Shown one piece after another: positions 25,697 through 34,851 of a stretch of DNA of 64,000 bases (position 1 is its first letter; each line of letters starts with the position of its first letter). Source of the stretch: Pedobacter cryophilus (GTDB taxonomy: Bacteria > Bacteroidota > Bacteroidia > Sphingobacteriales > Sphingobacteriaceae); NCBI RefSeq assembly GCF_005116455.1, contig NZ_SWBP01000002.1, forward strand, positions 1 to 64,000, read 5' to 3'. A program made the position numbers and the translations under genes. The notes under the pieces are model-generated. The model was not told the origin of the DNA. It made no database searches and saw only the letters and a program-made list of their open reading frames with translations.

Positions 25697-26350
25697 ATGT
25701 TTTTACTTGTTTTTTCTTTTGTAGTTGAATTTTTTGCGGCGTTTATCGGGCTTCTTAGAAGAAAGTATTTAGAAAATAAAGGCTTAAGGTATTTCCCTAT
25801 TTTTATATTTATTCAGTTTTTAAATATTTTGGCAAGTTCGCTTTACACCAGAGTATTTCTTATGGGGTATAACCTTTGGATGTATAACCTCTTTATGGTG
25901 TTTGATATGCTGTCTTTTTCATATTTCTTTTACTATCAATTTGATAGCTTGAAGCTTAAAAAAATAACGGTATGGCTTTCCATTCTTTTTGTAGTTTTTT
26001 ATATTGTTAATTGGCTCTTTATTCAAGACTTTTTCAAATATTTTAGTAACCCGAGATCTTTAATGGGAGGTAATTTAATTGTGTTTTCATTAATGTATTT
26101 CTTTCAACTATTTAACAATCCTAAAATGGTAGAAGATATTAGTAGGAAAGCACAATTTTGGATAGTGATAGGGATTTTCTTTTTTTACCTTACCTCTACA
26201 GTAATTATGGGCTCATTAAATTATTTAATAGCCATGGATTCTGAGCTCTATAAATATTACAACCACTCTGCTACCATGAAATATTTAGCCATGTCTCTTT
26301 ATAGTTTTTATATTATAGGTTTCTTATGTCACAAAACGGACCAGACGTAA
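25697..26350 (+). CDS. Unknown multi-pass membrane protein
   Basis: 217 residues with six to seven hydrophobic helices and no catalytic motif recognised (starts MFLLVFSFVVEFFAAFIG; later LSYFFYYQFDSLK-type loops are short). The next gene, a histidine kinase, starts 25 bp before its stop codon in another frame, implying translational coupling. It may be the sensory membrane partner of that kinase, which itself has only one membrane segment. This is inference from arrangement. Confidence 0.75.
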   Translation: MFLLVFSFVVEFFAAFIGLLRRKYLENKGLRYFPIFIFIQFLNILASSLYTRVFLMGYNLWMYNLFMVFDMLSFSYFFYYQFDSLKLKKITVWLSILFVVFYIVNWLFIQDFFKYFSNPRSLMGGNLIVFSLMYFFQLFNNPKMVEDISRKAQFWIVIGIFFFYLTSTVIMGSLNYLIAMDSELYKYYNHSATMKYLAMSLYSFYIIGFLCHKTDQT

Positions 26351-27111
26351 TAGGAACCATCATTTTTATAAGCATTGCTTTTGCGGCTTTAGGCATTTTT
26401 GTATTGATGTTATTATTTGCCTATCAGCGAAAATATATTAAGCACATTAAGGCTGAAGAAGCACTTAAACTAGAAAACGAGCGTAATCTTTTAAATGCCC
26501 AAATAGAAGTAAGAGAGCAAACTTTAAAAGATACCGGTGCCGAATTACATGATAATGTAGGGCAACTTTTACTGCTGGCAAAAATGCAATTAGCTCGCCA
26601 AAATGATGTTAAAACAGCCAATAGCAGAGATTTAATTCAGAGTGCCATTGAAGAAATTAGAGAACTTTCTCATCGTCTTAATTTAGACTGGAGTCAGGAT
26701 TTTAACTTGATGGAACTCATCGAAATTGAGCTAAAAAAGTTAAGAAAATTAGATATTCTTAAAATTGAATTCCTTCCTTTAAAGCAAGATTTTTTAATAG
26801 ATCAAAAGTATAAAATTATTATTTTAAGGTGTTTGCAAGAATCTATTCAAAACATGCTGAAACATTCCTCGGCCAGTAAAATAAAACTAGAGGTAGCATT
26901 AGAACAAAATCATTTGATAGTATCGCTTCATGATAATGGTAAAGGGTTTAACCCAATTTTAAAAACACAATCAGCAGGTTTAATAAACATGTCTGCCAGA
27001 ATGAAATCTATTGGTGGAAGTTTTGAAATTAATTCTGACATGGCAGGCATGGGCACTACTTGCAAATTTATTGTTCCATGTGATTCCCAAATTGGAACTG
27101 ACAGTAAATAA
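26326..27111 (+). CDS. Sensor histidine kinase, NarL-type (HisKA_3), no adjacent response regulator
   Basis: 261 residues. One membrane helix at about 10-32 is followed by a short coiled coil, then the HisKA_3 box GAELHDNVGQLLLLAKMQLA with the phospho-acceptor His in ELHDN. The ATPase domain has CLQESIQNMLKHSSASK (N-box) and SLHDNGKGFNPILK (G1), ending GMGTTCKFIVP. Such kinases pair with LuxR/NarL-type response regulators, but none is encoded nearby, so the partner must be elsewhere. It overlaps the upstream membrane protein gene by 25 bp. The repeat array starts 2 bp after its stop codon. Confidence 0.92.
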   Translation: MSQNGPDVIGTIIFISIAFAALGIFVLMLLFAYQRKYIKHIKAEEALKLENERNLLNAQIEVREQTLKDTGAELHDNVGQLLLLAKMQLARQNDVKTANSRDLIQSAIEEIRELSHRLNLDWSQDFNLMELIEIELKKLRKLDILKIEFLPLKQDFLIDQKYKIIILRCLQESIQNMLKHSSASKIKLEVALEQNHLIVSLHDNGKGFNPILKTQSAGLINMSARMKSIGGSFEINSDMAGMGTTCKFIVPCDSQIGTDSK

Positions 27112-27112
27112 T

Positions 27113-27928
27113 GCCACAAATTCGCGAATGAAAACGAATACTATGAGTTTAGCTTCGTGGAAATCCGTGTATTCGTAGCAAAAAAATAATCTTAGAAGCA
27201 GCATCCGCATCAAAAAATAATACCACGAATACACGAATGAAAACAAATATTATGCGTTTAGCTTCGTGAAAATTCGTGTATTCGTGGCAAAAAAAACAAG
27301 CTTAAAAGGAGCATGCGCATAAAAAAATAATGCCACGAATACACGAATGAAAACGAATACTATGCGTTTAGCTTCGTAGAAATCCGTGTATTCGTAGCAA
27401 AAAAATAATCTTAGAGCAGCCTCCGCATCAAAAAATAATAACACGAATACACGAATGAAAACAAATATTGTGCGTTTAGCTTCGTGAAAATTCGTGTATT
27501 TGTGGCAAAAAAAATAACCTTAGAAGAAGCATTTGCATCAAAAAATAATGCCACGAATACACGAATGAAAACGAATGTTATGAGTTTAGCTTCGTGAAAA
27601 TTCGTGTATTCGTGGCAAAAAAATAACTTTAGAAGAAGCATTTGCATCAAAAAATAGTACCACGAATACTATGCGTTTAGCTTCGTGAAAATTCGTGTAT
27701 TCGTGGCAAAAAAAGTAACCTTAGAAGAAGCATTTGCATTAAAAAATAATGCCACGAATACACGAATGAAAACGAATACTATGCGTTTAGCTTCGTGGAA
27801 ATTCGTGTATTCGTGACAAAAAAAAATAACCTTAGAAGAAGCATTTGCATCAAAAAATAATAACACGAATACACGAATGAAAACAAATATTATGCGTTTA
27901 GCTTCGTGAAAATTCGTGTATTTGTGGC
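27113..27928. repeat. Tandem array of eight long palindromic units
   Basis: Eight units start at 27113, 27222, 27332, 27440, 27550, 27659, 27751 and 27862, with a period of about 109 bp. Each is a 67-bp palindrome: left arm GCCACGAATACACGAAT and right arm ATTCGTGTATTCGTGGC pair over 17 bp around a loop containing TATGCGTTTAGCTTCGTG. A 42-44-bp spacer with conserved CTTAGAAGAAGCATTTGCAT follows. Unit six has lost about 19 bp of its left arm. Changes are often matched between units, so the array probably grew by tandem duplication. A final GTGGC...GCCAC hairpin lies near 27950. No protein is encoded; open frames on the minus strand are by-products of the repeats. Confidence 0.95.
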
Positions 27929-28031
27929 AAAAAAAATAACCTTAAACTATGTGGCAATAAAAAAGCCACGAAAGAACAAGAATGCTATTATTTCATTTCT
28001 CTAAAATTTTCTTTCCTATTATATTTACCTT

Positions 28032-28661
28032 ATGCTTTTACTCACTTTTATAGTGGCCATTTTGGTTAATTTTGTAGGATATGCCCCTTTAGGTAACATC
28101 AACCTCACCACTGTTCAAATTTCTATCAATAAAGGTTTAAAGCAAGCACTCATTTTTGTTACTACTTTTTCAATTATAGAAGGAATTTTCACCTACGTTT
28201 TAATGCGTTTTGCCGAATGGTTTGCTTCCAAAAAAGATTTACTGCATTGGTTAGATTGGGTTATTGTTGCCGTTTTAATCATTATGGGAATAATTAGCTT
28301 AAACCAAGCAAGAAAAGAAGTAATGCCAACAGACGATGTGAGAAAAAGGGATAGCATTAAAACGGGTATTATTTTAGGCGTATTTAATCCGATGATTATT
28401 CCTTATTGGATGATTGGTGGTACTTACCTCATTAGCCATCAATGGATTACTACCAAAGGATTGGGCTTAGAGATTTTTGCAGTTGGGGCGGCAATTGGCT
28501 GCTTTCTATCCTTGTATTTGTTTGCTCGGTTTGCGCAATATATTCAAAATAGATTCTCTTTTAGCAATAAAATGATTAACAAAAGCATCGCCATTATCTT
28601 TTTTGCTTTAGCATCTATTCAAATTATCAAGGAAACTTATTTCTACTTTGTAAAATCATAA
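28032..28661 (+). CDS. LysE-family transporter
   Basis: 209-residue membrane protein with about six helices. The N-terminal helix has the family's PLGNINLTTVQISINKGLKQ signature, and GVFNPMIIPYWMIGG in the middle resembles the conserved NP-containing segment. LysE-type proteins export amino acids or other small metabolites; the substrate here is unknown. It follows the repeat array and stands alone. The ORF starts 104 bp after the last full repeat unit. Confidence 0.85.
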   Translation: MLLLTFIVAILVNFVGYAPLGNINLTTVQISINKGLKQALIFVTTFSIIEGIFTYVLMRFAEWFASKKDLLHWLDWVIVAVLIIMGIISLNQARKEVMPTDDVRKRDSIKTGIILGVFNPMIIPYWMIGGTYLISHQWITTKGLGLEIFAVGAAIGCFLSLYLFARFAQYIQNRFSFSNKMINKSIAIIFFALASIQIIKETYFYFVKS

Positions 28662-28718
28662 TTGTGTAAAGACTTGAAAATAATTTAGTTTAATAATACA
28701 TGTTTAAACATATATTAT

Positions 28719-28726
28719 TATCTTTG
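28719..28726 (+). promoter_or_regulatory. -7 promoter element of the YceI gene
   Basis: TATCTTTG matches TAnnTTTG and lies 32 bp before the start codon, the usual spacing for a short 5' leader in this phylum. Confidence 0.55.
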
Positions 28727-28758
28727 ACCAGAATTAGAAACTATTAAACTAAAAAAGT

Positions 28759-29292
28759 ATGTCAAATCAAGGAAAATGGGTTTTAGATCCAATGCACTCA
28801 GAGGTTCAATTTAAAGTAAAACACTTAGTAATCTCTACCGTAACAGGGACTTTTAAAATTTTTGAAGGAAGTTTAGAAACTACAAGCGAAGATTTTTCTG
28901 GTGCAAACATAGAATTTTCATTAGATGTAAACAGCATTGATACCAACCAAGGAGATAGAGATAATCACTTAAAATCAGCAGATTTTTTTAATGCCGAACA
29001 ATATCCAGCTATTAAATTTAAATCAACATCTTTCACGAAAGACGGAGATGATTATAAATTAGACGGTCATTTAACCATTAAAGACGTCACTAAACCTGTT
29101 TCTTTAAAAGCAGAATTCGGTGGAATAGCAACAGATTTTTACGGAAATGTAAAAGCTGGTTTTGAAGTTACTGGTAAAATTAACCGTAAAGAATTTGGCT
29201 TAACTTGGGACGGTATTACCGAAGCAGGAAGTATTGTAGTAGGTGAGGATATTAAATTAGCCATCAACGTACAATTTGCTAAACAAGCGTAA
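28759..29292 (+). CDS. YceI family protein
   Basis: 177-residue lipocalin-like beta barrel. The signature GKWVLDPMHSEVQFKVKHLV at the start and DNHLKSADFFNAEQYPAIKF, then LTIKDVTKPVSLKAEF are typical. Family members bind isoprenoid chains such as polyprenyl or quinone precursors. No signal peptide is present, so this member appears cytoplasmic, unlike the periplasmic E. coli YceI. A consensus promoter precedes it and a terminator follows; it is monocistronic. Confidence 0.93.
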   Translation: MSNQGKWVLDPMHSEVQFKVKHLVISTVTGTFKIFEGSLETTSEDFSGANIEFSLDVNSIDTNQGDRDNHLKSADFFNAEQYPAIKFKSTSFTKDGDDYKLDGHLTIKDVTKPVSLKAEFGGIATDFYGNVKAGFEVTGKINRKEFGLTWDGITEAGSIVVGEDIKLAINVQFAKQA

Positions 29293-29348
29293 TTGAGTCC
29301 GGAGTTTTCAGACGGCTGTTTGCAGCTCTGGATGACTAATATATAAAT

Positions 29349-29377
29349 AAAAAAGTCGGAATAGCTCCGACTTTTTT
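29349..29377. terminator. Bidirectional terminator
   Basis: AAAAAAGTCGGA and TCCGACTTTTTTT form a stem with T-runs on both strands, between the convergent YceI gene and the minus-strand DUF2157 gene. Confidence 0.88.
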
Positions 29378-29448
29378 TATGACCTCAAATTTTTAATCTT
29401 TATTCCTTTCTCTTTGTTCCTTAATCTTTATTCCTTGTTTCTTGCTCC

Positions 29449-30489
29449 CTACTCTTTTTTCAAAAACTCCAGATTCCAAATTTTCTCAGCCTTTCGGCCG
29501 ATAATCCAAAAAGAGATAGCTAAAACCATAAAAAATAAGGCTTTGTGCCAAGTATCCCAAAAGTATTCAAAAAACCTACTGTAGAGATTTACAATTAGAA
29601 ATGTTGCGCCAAACTCTCTGGCCATTTCATCTTTAAACTTAAAACCTAAAAAGAAGGTAAGTCCACAAATAAAAATAGAAAGTGAGCCCCATCCAATTAA
29701 AGAAGTTTGGTTAACGCTATACCATTGATCAATAGAACCAAAATTTCCGAAGATGGATAATAGCCATAAAGCTGTAAAAGTGTATAAATAAGCTATAAAA
29801 TAAGTGGTTTGGAATAGAAATTCTAGTTGTTTGATGTTTCTTAGCAACCATGCTCCTGCAATTAGTAAAGTACCAAAACAAACAAACCTTAAAGGATAAT
29901 TCATCCCTAAAAAGTATAAATTTCCTTTGCTGATATAGCTTGTCTCGGTGCCAAACCATGAGCCTAGTGAGAGTAATGCAAAAGCCCAAATCAATTTTGA
30001 TTTAAAATAGTAACCTAAAAAAGCATAAATAGGAACTGCGGCTAAGAATATTAAAGAATAATGATCAGTATTTCTAGAAATTGATTTCCCAAAATAAGCC
30101 AATCCATTTGCTATAAATAAAATACCACCAAACAAAAGTGCTTCATTGCTAAATACTTGGCGCACTTTGTTTTTTCTTCTTTTATTCCCTAAAAATAAAA
30201 ACCATGCAGCCGCTAAAAAAGATAAAATACTGATGATAATGTTAGGTGTTTGATAAAGTGTTTCTAGCAAAACCAGTATCTCTTTATCAATTAACAAAGA
30301 GCCCAGAGCAAAAACACCACAGGCTAAAGCAATGTAAATAGAATATTGAGCCAGTTTTTGCCAATCAAAGTTTTTGATGGCATAGCTTTTCTTTAATTCA
30401 GCAGATTTTACTGGGTCTAACAATTTCTCGTCTTCCCAGTGTTGAATCATTTTATCTAAAAATTCAGCTTTTTCACGGTCGATGCGCAT
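29449..30489 (-). CDS. DUF2157 membrane protein
   Basis: 346 residues. A soluble N-terminal part (about 1-45, DREKAEFLDKMIQHWEDEKL) is followed by some ten hydrophobic helices, the arrangement of DUF2157 proteins. The function of the family is unknown. It is the last gene of a minus-strand group, 49 bp after ribF. The start is fixed by the family-typical N-terminus. Confidence 0.8.
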   Translation of the reverse strand: MRIDREKAEFLDKMIQHWEDEKLLDPVKSAELKKSYAIKNFDWQKLAQYSIYIALACGVFALGSLLIDKEILVLLETLYQTPNIIISILSFLAAAWFLFLGNKRRKNKVRQVFSNEALLFGGILFIANGLAYFGKSISRNTDHYSLIFLAAVPIYAFLGYYFKSKLIWAFALLSLGSWFGTETSYISKGNLYFLGMNYPLRFVCFGTLLIAGAWLLRNIKQLEFLFQTTYFIAYLYTFTALWLLSIFGNFGSIDQWYSVNQTSLIGWGSLSIFICGLTFFLGFKFKDEMAREFGATFLIVNLYSRFFEYFWDTWHKALFFMVLAISFWIIGRKAEKIWNLEFLKKE

Positions 30490-30538
30490 GTATCTAAATT
30501 AAAGAATAGCTTTGATATTGAAGAAAAAGAAACTAGCG

Positions 30539-31576
30539 TTAATGAGTTTGGTTCTCAAAATAGTTTAAAGTACTGATTTTGTCTTTCGCTAACTGTTCAG
30601 TTAGTTTAGCTAAACCTTCAAATTTAATATCATGACGAATAAAGTGAAGGAAATCTAAGCGAATACTTTCATGATAAATATCTTCATTAAAATCAAAAAT
30701 ATTCACTTCAATATTTTGGCTCATTCCGTTAATGGTTGGTCTATGACCAATATAAGCCATCCCTCTAAATTTACAATTGTGGTTTTGATGGTTTTTTAGA
30801 TTTGATTTTTGATTATCTGATGGAGAGAGTTGAAAAGGATTATCAATAACTTGATTTTTATTTTTGTTGCTTTTCTCTGGAATATGAATTTCCACAGCAT
30901 AAATCCCATCAGAGGGGATAATTTTATAACTCTCTTCTATAAATAAATTTGCAGTAGGGTAACCTAAAGTTCTTCCAATTTGGTCGCCTCTAATCACTTT
31001 TCCTGATAAAGAAAAAGGATGTCCCATCAATTCATTGGCAACATCAACATCTCCAATAGAAAGAGCCTTTCTAATACGAGTAGAGGAAATGGCTACATCG
31101 GCAATGTCTTGCTCTGGAATTTCATTGATTTGGTAACCATAAACTGGGCTAAATTGCTGTAATTCTTTTAAGCCACCGCTTCTGTCTTTTCCAAATCTAT
31201 GGTCGTAACCAATCACAATACCTTTCATCCCAATTTGATTGATCAAAATTTCTTTGATGTATTGCTCTGCGTTTTGGTTAGAAAAATCTCTGGTAAAAGG
31301 AGTGATAATAAGGTGATCTACTCCCAATTGCTCCAACAATAAGGCTTTTTCGGCAATGGTATTGATCATCTTTAACTCATGATCTTCGGGGTGTAAAATC
31401 ATCCTGGGATGAGGGAAAAATGTTAGGATTACCGATTCCCCTTTAATTTGATGTGCTTTTTCTATCAGTTTTGTAATGATTTTTTGATGCCCTAAATGCA
31501 CCCCATCAAAAGTGCCAATGGTAACCACAGCATTTTCTAATCTTTCAAAATCTTTAATGTGATGATAGATTTGCAT
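30539..31576 (-). CDS. ribF: Bifunctional riboflavin kinase/FAD synthetase
   Basis: Phosphorylates riboflavin to FMN and adenylates FMN to FAD. The nucleotidyl-transferase domain (about 1-180) has VTIGTFDGVHLGHQKII, FFPHPRMIL and GYDHRFGKDRSGG followed by the SSTRIRKAL motif. The kinase domain (about 185-340) has GRTLGYPTANL and RGMAYIGHRPTING. Between the two kinase motifs, residues about 234-270 form a polar Asn/Lys-rich insertion (SNKNKNQVIDNPFQLSPSDN and on) that ordinary RibF proteins do not have; the corresponding DNA is 30767-30877. The frame stays open, and the enzyme probably tolerates it as a surface loop. It follows truB by 8 bp. Confidence 0.95.
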   Translation of the reverse strand: MQIYHHIKDFERLENAVVTIGTFDGVHLGHQKIITKLIEKAHQIKGESVILTFFPHPRMILHPEDHELKMINTIAEKALLLEQLGVDHLIITPFTRDFSNQNAEQYIKEILINQIGMKGIVIGYDHRFGKDRSGGLKELQQFSPVYGYQINEIPEQDIADVAISSTRIRKALSIGDVDVANELMGHPFSLSGKVIRGDQIGRTLGYPTANLFIEESYKIIPSDGIYAVEIHIPEKSNKNKNQVIDNPFQLSPSDNQKSNLKNHQNHNCKFRGMAYIGHRPTINGMSQNIEVNIFDFNEDIYHESIRLDFLHFIRHDIKFEGLAKLTEQLAKDKISTLNYFENQTH

Positions 31577-31584
31577 GTTTGAAA

Positions 31585-32313
31585 TTACTTAAAATCAGGC
31601 TGAGTTTTAATTTCTCTGATATGATTTACCAGTTCCATAATTTCAAAAGAGTCTTCAATTTTAAAGTTGCCACTTCTTGTTCTTCTCAGTTTAGAAAGAA
31701 AAGCACCGTTATTTAGTTTCTTGCCAAAATCATGAGCAAGAGATCTAATGTACGTTCCTTTGCCGCAAACTACTCTAAAGTCAACTTCTGGAAGCTCCAC
31801 TCTGGTAATTTCAAATTCAGATATGGTTACTTTTCTGGTTTTTAATTCTACTTCTTCGCCTCTTCTGGCTTTCCTGTAAAGTCTTTCTCCATCAACCTTA
31901 ATTGCCGAGTGTACTGGCGGATATTGGTCTAACTCGCCAATAAAATTTTGGCAGTTTGCTAAAATAGCTTCTTCTGTGAGGGTAGAATAATCAAAAGTTT
32001 GGTCTATCTCTGTTTCTAAATCATAAGAAGGCGTGGTAGCTCCTAAAGTAAAAGTACCTGTGTACTCTTTTTCTTCGGCCTGATAGGTTTCTATTTGTTT
32101 AGTAAGCTTGCCAGTGCAAAGTATCAGTAAGCCAGTAGCCAACGGGTCTAAGGTGCCAGCGTGGCCAACTTTTAACTTTAGCGGTTTAAAAGAATTTCTA
32201 ATTTTTCCAACTACATCAAAAGAAGTCCAACCATAAGGTTTGTTTAGTATTAAAACTTCGCCTTCGGTAAAATTAAATGCAGGAAATATTTTCTTTATCG
32301 AGTTTTCACTCAT
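31585..32313 (-). CDS. truB: tRNA pseudouridine-55 synthase
   Basis: Makes pseudouridine 55 in the T-loop of tRNAs. The 242-residue protein has GWTSFDVVGKIRNSFK, the catalytic VGHAGTLDPLATGLL with the active-site Asp, and GTYIRSLAHDFG. Its start codon overlaps the stop of uppP by one base. truB next to ribF is common in bacteria; here the order uppP-truB-ribF is one transcription unit starting at ftsX. Confidence 0.96.
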   Translation of the reverse strand: MSENSIKKIFPAFNFTEGEVLILNKPYGWTSFDVVGKIRNSFKPLKLKVGHAGTLDPLATGLLILCTGKLTKQIETYQAEEKEYTGTFTLGATTPSYDLETEIDQTFDYSTLTEEAILANCQNFIGELDQYPPVHSAIKVDGERLYRKARRGEEVELKTRKVTISEFEITRVELPEVDFRVVCGKGTYIRSLAHDFGKKLNNGAFLSKLRRTRSGNFKIEDSFEIMELVNHIREIKTQPDFK

Positions 32314-33107
32314 TACATCACGTTAAGGTTATGGCCGCTTAATAGCAACACAATAATAATTGCACCGACTATAATTCGGTAAATCCCAAATATTTTAAAT
32401 CCGTTTTTACTTAAATAGCCTATAAAACTTTTAATCGCTATTAAAGCAACAACAAAACCAATCACATTACCAATTAATAATAAATTAATTTCATGATTAC
32501 TAATGGTATGTCCGTCTTTATAAAAATCATAAAGCTTTTTGGCCGTTGCAGCAAACATGGTAGGTACAGCTAAAAAGAAAGAAAATTCGGCAGCAGCTTT
32601 TCTGGTGAGTTTTTGAGTCATTCCGCCAATAATAGAAGCTCCTGATCTGGATACTCCAGGGATCATGGCTAAGCATTGAAAGACACCAATTTTAAATGCC
32701 GTAGGATAAGAAATTTGATCAGGATCATCTAAATCAGCATTTTTAAACCATTTATCAACAAACAATAAAATGATTCCACCTAATAATAAAGAAATAGCTA
32801 CAGTTAATGGACTTTCTAATAATTGGTCAATGGTATCACTAAATAAAAGCCCAAAAATTACTGCGGGAATAAAAGCTACCAGAAGCTTAAAATAGAAATC
32901 AAAAGATTTAAAAAACCTTTTAAAGTATAAAACCACAACAGATAGGATAGTGCCTAATTGAATGGCTACTGTAAATAATTTAACAAAGTTATCTGATTGA
33001 ATGCCCATCAATGATGATGCGATAATCATGTGGCCAGTAGAAGAAACAGGTAGAAATTCGGTAAGGCCTTCAATAATGGCCAATACAATCACTTCAAAAA
33101 TGTTCAT
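32313..33107 (-). CDS. uppP: Undecaprenyl-diphosphatase
   Basis: Membrane phosphatase that recycles undecaprenyl pyrophosphate to the lipid carrier for cell-wall synthesis. The 264-residue protein has about eight helices, the motif [16 protein letters not shown] near the N-terminus and the [13 protein letters not shown] motif, which together form the active site. It overlaps the DUF3098 gene by 4 bp and truB by 1 bp. It may also confer some bacitracin tolerance, as in other bacteria. Confidence 0.97.
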   Translation of the reverse strand: MNIFEVIVLAIIEGLTEFLPVSSTGHMIIASSLMGIQSDNFVKLFTVAIQLGTILSVVVLYFKRFFKSFDFYFKLLVAFIPAVIFGLLFSDTIDQLLESPLTVAISLLLGGIILLFVDKWFKNADLDDPDQISYPTAFKIGVFQCLAMIPGVSRSGASIIGGMTQKLTRKAAAEFSFFLAVPTMFAATAKKLYDFYKDGHTISNHEINLLLIGNVIGFVVALIAIKSFIGYLSKNGFKIFGIYRIIVGAIIIVLLLSGHNLNVM

Positions 33108-33340
33108 ACTTTAGCTGAAGACTTTTTTAATATGGCATAAAACCCCAAAGCAAAGCCTATTAAAACTACAATTGGCGCTAAAATAATTTTTGTAAAATTA
33201 TAAATATCAGTATCGCCACTCATTAGCGTGAATCCTGTAATTACTACTACAATACTAATGATGAGCAATTGGTAATTTTGCTTACCAAAAACAAATTGAG
33301 CAGGACTATTATCTGATGGATTTGACTGTTTTTGAGCCAT
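33104..33340 (-). CDS. DUF3098 small membrane protein
   Basis: 78 residues with two membrane helices (about 26-44 and 52-70) joined by a short loop with SGDTDIYNF. It matches the pattern of DUF3098, which is found in Bacteroidota between ftsX and uppP. Function unknown. It is 6 bp downstream of ftsX and overlaps uppP, so it may assist cell division or wall synthesis; this is only inferred from neighbourhood. Confidence 0.85.
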   Translation of the reverse strand: MAQKQSNPSDNSPAQFVFGKQNYQLLIISIVVVITGFTLMSGDTDIYNFTKIILAPIVVLIGFALGFYAILKKSSAKV

Positions 33341-33346
33341 AATTTC

Positions 33347-34225
33347 TTATCTATATAAATCGTAAACTTTTAATTTTAAATATTTTGTAACTGCAAAATA
33401 GGTGCTTAAACATGATATGAAAATGCCTACACCAATTACAGCAATAAACACAATTCCAAACTCGGTATAATTGGTTAAAATCACCAGTTCTGGGATTTGT
33501 TGTTGCGCAAAATATAAGGTGAGCACCAATAAAATAATGGCAATTAAACCTGCAATTAGGCCGTGTAAAACTCCATACATAATAAACGGTTTTCTAATAA
33601 AACCTCTTGTTGCACCTACAAGTTGCATACTTTTTATTAAGAAGCGTTGTGAATAAATAGCCAACCTGATGGTATTATTTATTAATGCTACCGCGATGAT
33701 TAACAATACAAATCCAAATCCGAATATGACTAATGAGATGGTTTTGATGTTTTGATTGATCATATCTACCAAAGATTTTTGATAGCGTACTTCGTTAATT
33801 AAAGGATTCTTTTGTAGTTGTTTGCTTAAAATGTCTATGCTTTGGTTATTTGCATAATCAGCTTTTAGGTAAACATCTATGGAGGAAAGTAGTGGGTTAT
33901 AACCTAAAAACTTAATAAAATCTTCTCCTAAATCTTGAGTTAAATTTCTGGCGGCTAATTCTTTACTAATATATTGAGTAGATTTTACGTAATTGTTAGC
34001 TTCAATTTGCTTTTGTAAAGATAGGATGTCAACTTCCTTGGTCCCTTCGTTAATAATTACGTTTAAAACAATGTTTTCCTTCACATAGTTAGACAAGTTT
34101 TTGCCATGTACTAAAATGAGACCTAATAAACCCACCATTAAAAGCACTAAAGAAATGCTAATTACTGTAGAAATATAAATGGTTTTGGTTTTTTTAGATG
34201 CTTTGCTGTCTTCAAATTCTTCCAT
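33347..34225 (-). CDS. ftsX: Cell-division permease FtsX
   Basis: Membrane partner of FtsE that activates peptidoglycan hydrolases at the septum. From the chosen ATG the protein has 292 residues (MEEFEDSKASKKTKTIYIST): a short cytoplasmic N-terminus, helix 1 (VISISLVLLMVGLLGLILVH), an extracellular loop of about 100 residues, and three further helices ending in LKLKVYDLYR. A longer frame begins at 34276 but would put a hydrophobic stretch before the normal N-terminus, so the ATG at 34225 is preferred. ftsE is not adjacent. First gene of the ftsX-DUF3098-uppP-truB-ribF unit. Confidence 0.9.
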   Translation of the reverse strand: MEEFEDSKASKKTKTIYISTVISISLVLLMVGLLGLILVHGKNLSNYVKENIVLNVIINEGTKEVDILSLQKQIEANNYVKSTQYISKELAARNLTQDLGEDFIKFLGYNPLLSSIDVYLKADYANNQSIDILSKQLQKNPLINEVRYQKSLVDMINQNIKTISLVIFGFGFVLLIIAVALINNTIRLAIYSQRFLIKSMQLVGATRGFIRKPFIMYGVLHGLIAGLIAIILLVLTLYFAQQQIPELVILTNYTEFGIVFIAVIGVGIFISCLSTYFAVTKYLKLKVYDLYR

Positions 34226-34484
34226 AAACAAAAGATTATTCTGCGAAATTAATAAACCTGTGCTTAAAATAAGCATCTAAGTTTGTAAACTATATAATTT
34301 AACATTTTTTAGCTTAATTTTTTGTTGGTTTAAATCAAAAAATAAGTAAAATTTAAATGGTATTTTAAGTAAAGCCAAGGCTAATTACTGAACTAAAATT
34401 ATGGAGGTTGAAAATTTTAAAAGCGTAAAATTGAAACGATATTTTAATCATTAAAAGGATTACAACTTGAAGATGTGAATGCTA

Positions 34485-34850
34485 TTATTTAGCTTTTAAA
34501 ATGCTTTTAATGAGGTTTTCTAGCTCATCTAAATCAAAAGGTTTGGCTAAAATGGCATCAGCGCCGGCTATTTTTGCTAAAGACTGAATATCATTGTTTG
34601 CCGAGAAATAAATTACCGGAATGTGCTTGTAATCTGGATGGCTTTTTAAAAGTTGAGTGGCTTTTATTCCGCCAATTTCTGGGATCCAATTATCCATTAA
34701 AATAGCATCGGGGTTAACCTTAGAAACTTTCTCAATAATATCATGTGAAGTTTCTGAAACCTCCACATGGTATCCCCAATCGGTTAAAATAATAAAACAT
34801 AATTCTAAAATGTTTACATCATCATCAAAAATAAGAATCGTTTTTTTCAA
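34485..34850 (-). CDS. Single-domain response regulator (CheY-like)
   Basis: 121-residue stand-alone receiver domain. It has the acidic pair in LIFDDDVNILEL, phospho-acceptor Asp in AILMDNWIPEIGG, a conserved Ser in IYFSANN and Lys in LAKPFDLDEL. No output domain. Last gene of a six-gene signalling operon, starting 1 bp after the CheB-like gene. A shuttle between the kinases upstream and a target elsewhere is likely. Confidence 0.92.
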   Translation of the reverse strand: MKKTILIFDDDVNILELCFIILTDWGYHVEVSETSHDIIEKVSKVNPDAILMDNWIPEIGGIKATQLLKSHPDYKHIPVIYFSANNDIQSLAKIAGADAILAKPFDLDELENLIKSILKAK

Positions 34851-34851
34851 T

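Noticed and set aside
26980-27866. Series of minus-strand reading frames with FFCHEYTNFHEAK-like repeats
   Set aside because: They are translations of the palindromic repeat array; the period is not a multiple of three, the frame changes between units and no start or promoter is shared.
27113-27928. CRISPR array
   Set aside because: The repeats are long palindromes with a 109-bp period, and the sequences between them are conserved rather than unique. No cas gene is nearby.
34226-34276. Longer N-terminus of FtsX
   Set aside because: The extension is hydrophobic and precedes the usual charged cytoplasmic N-terminus; the ATG at 34225 gives the family-typical start.
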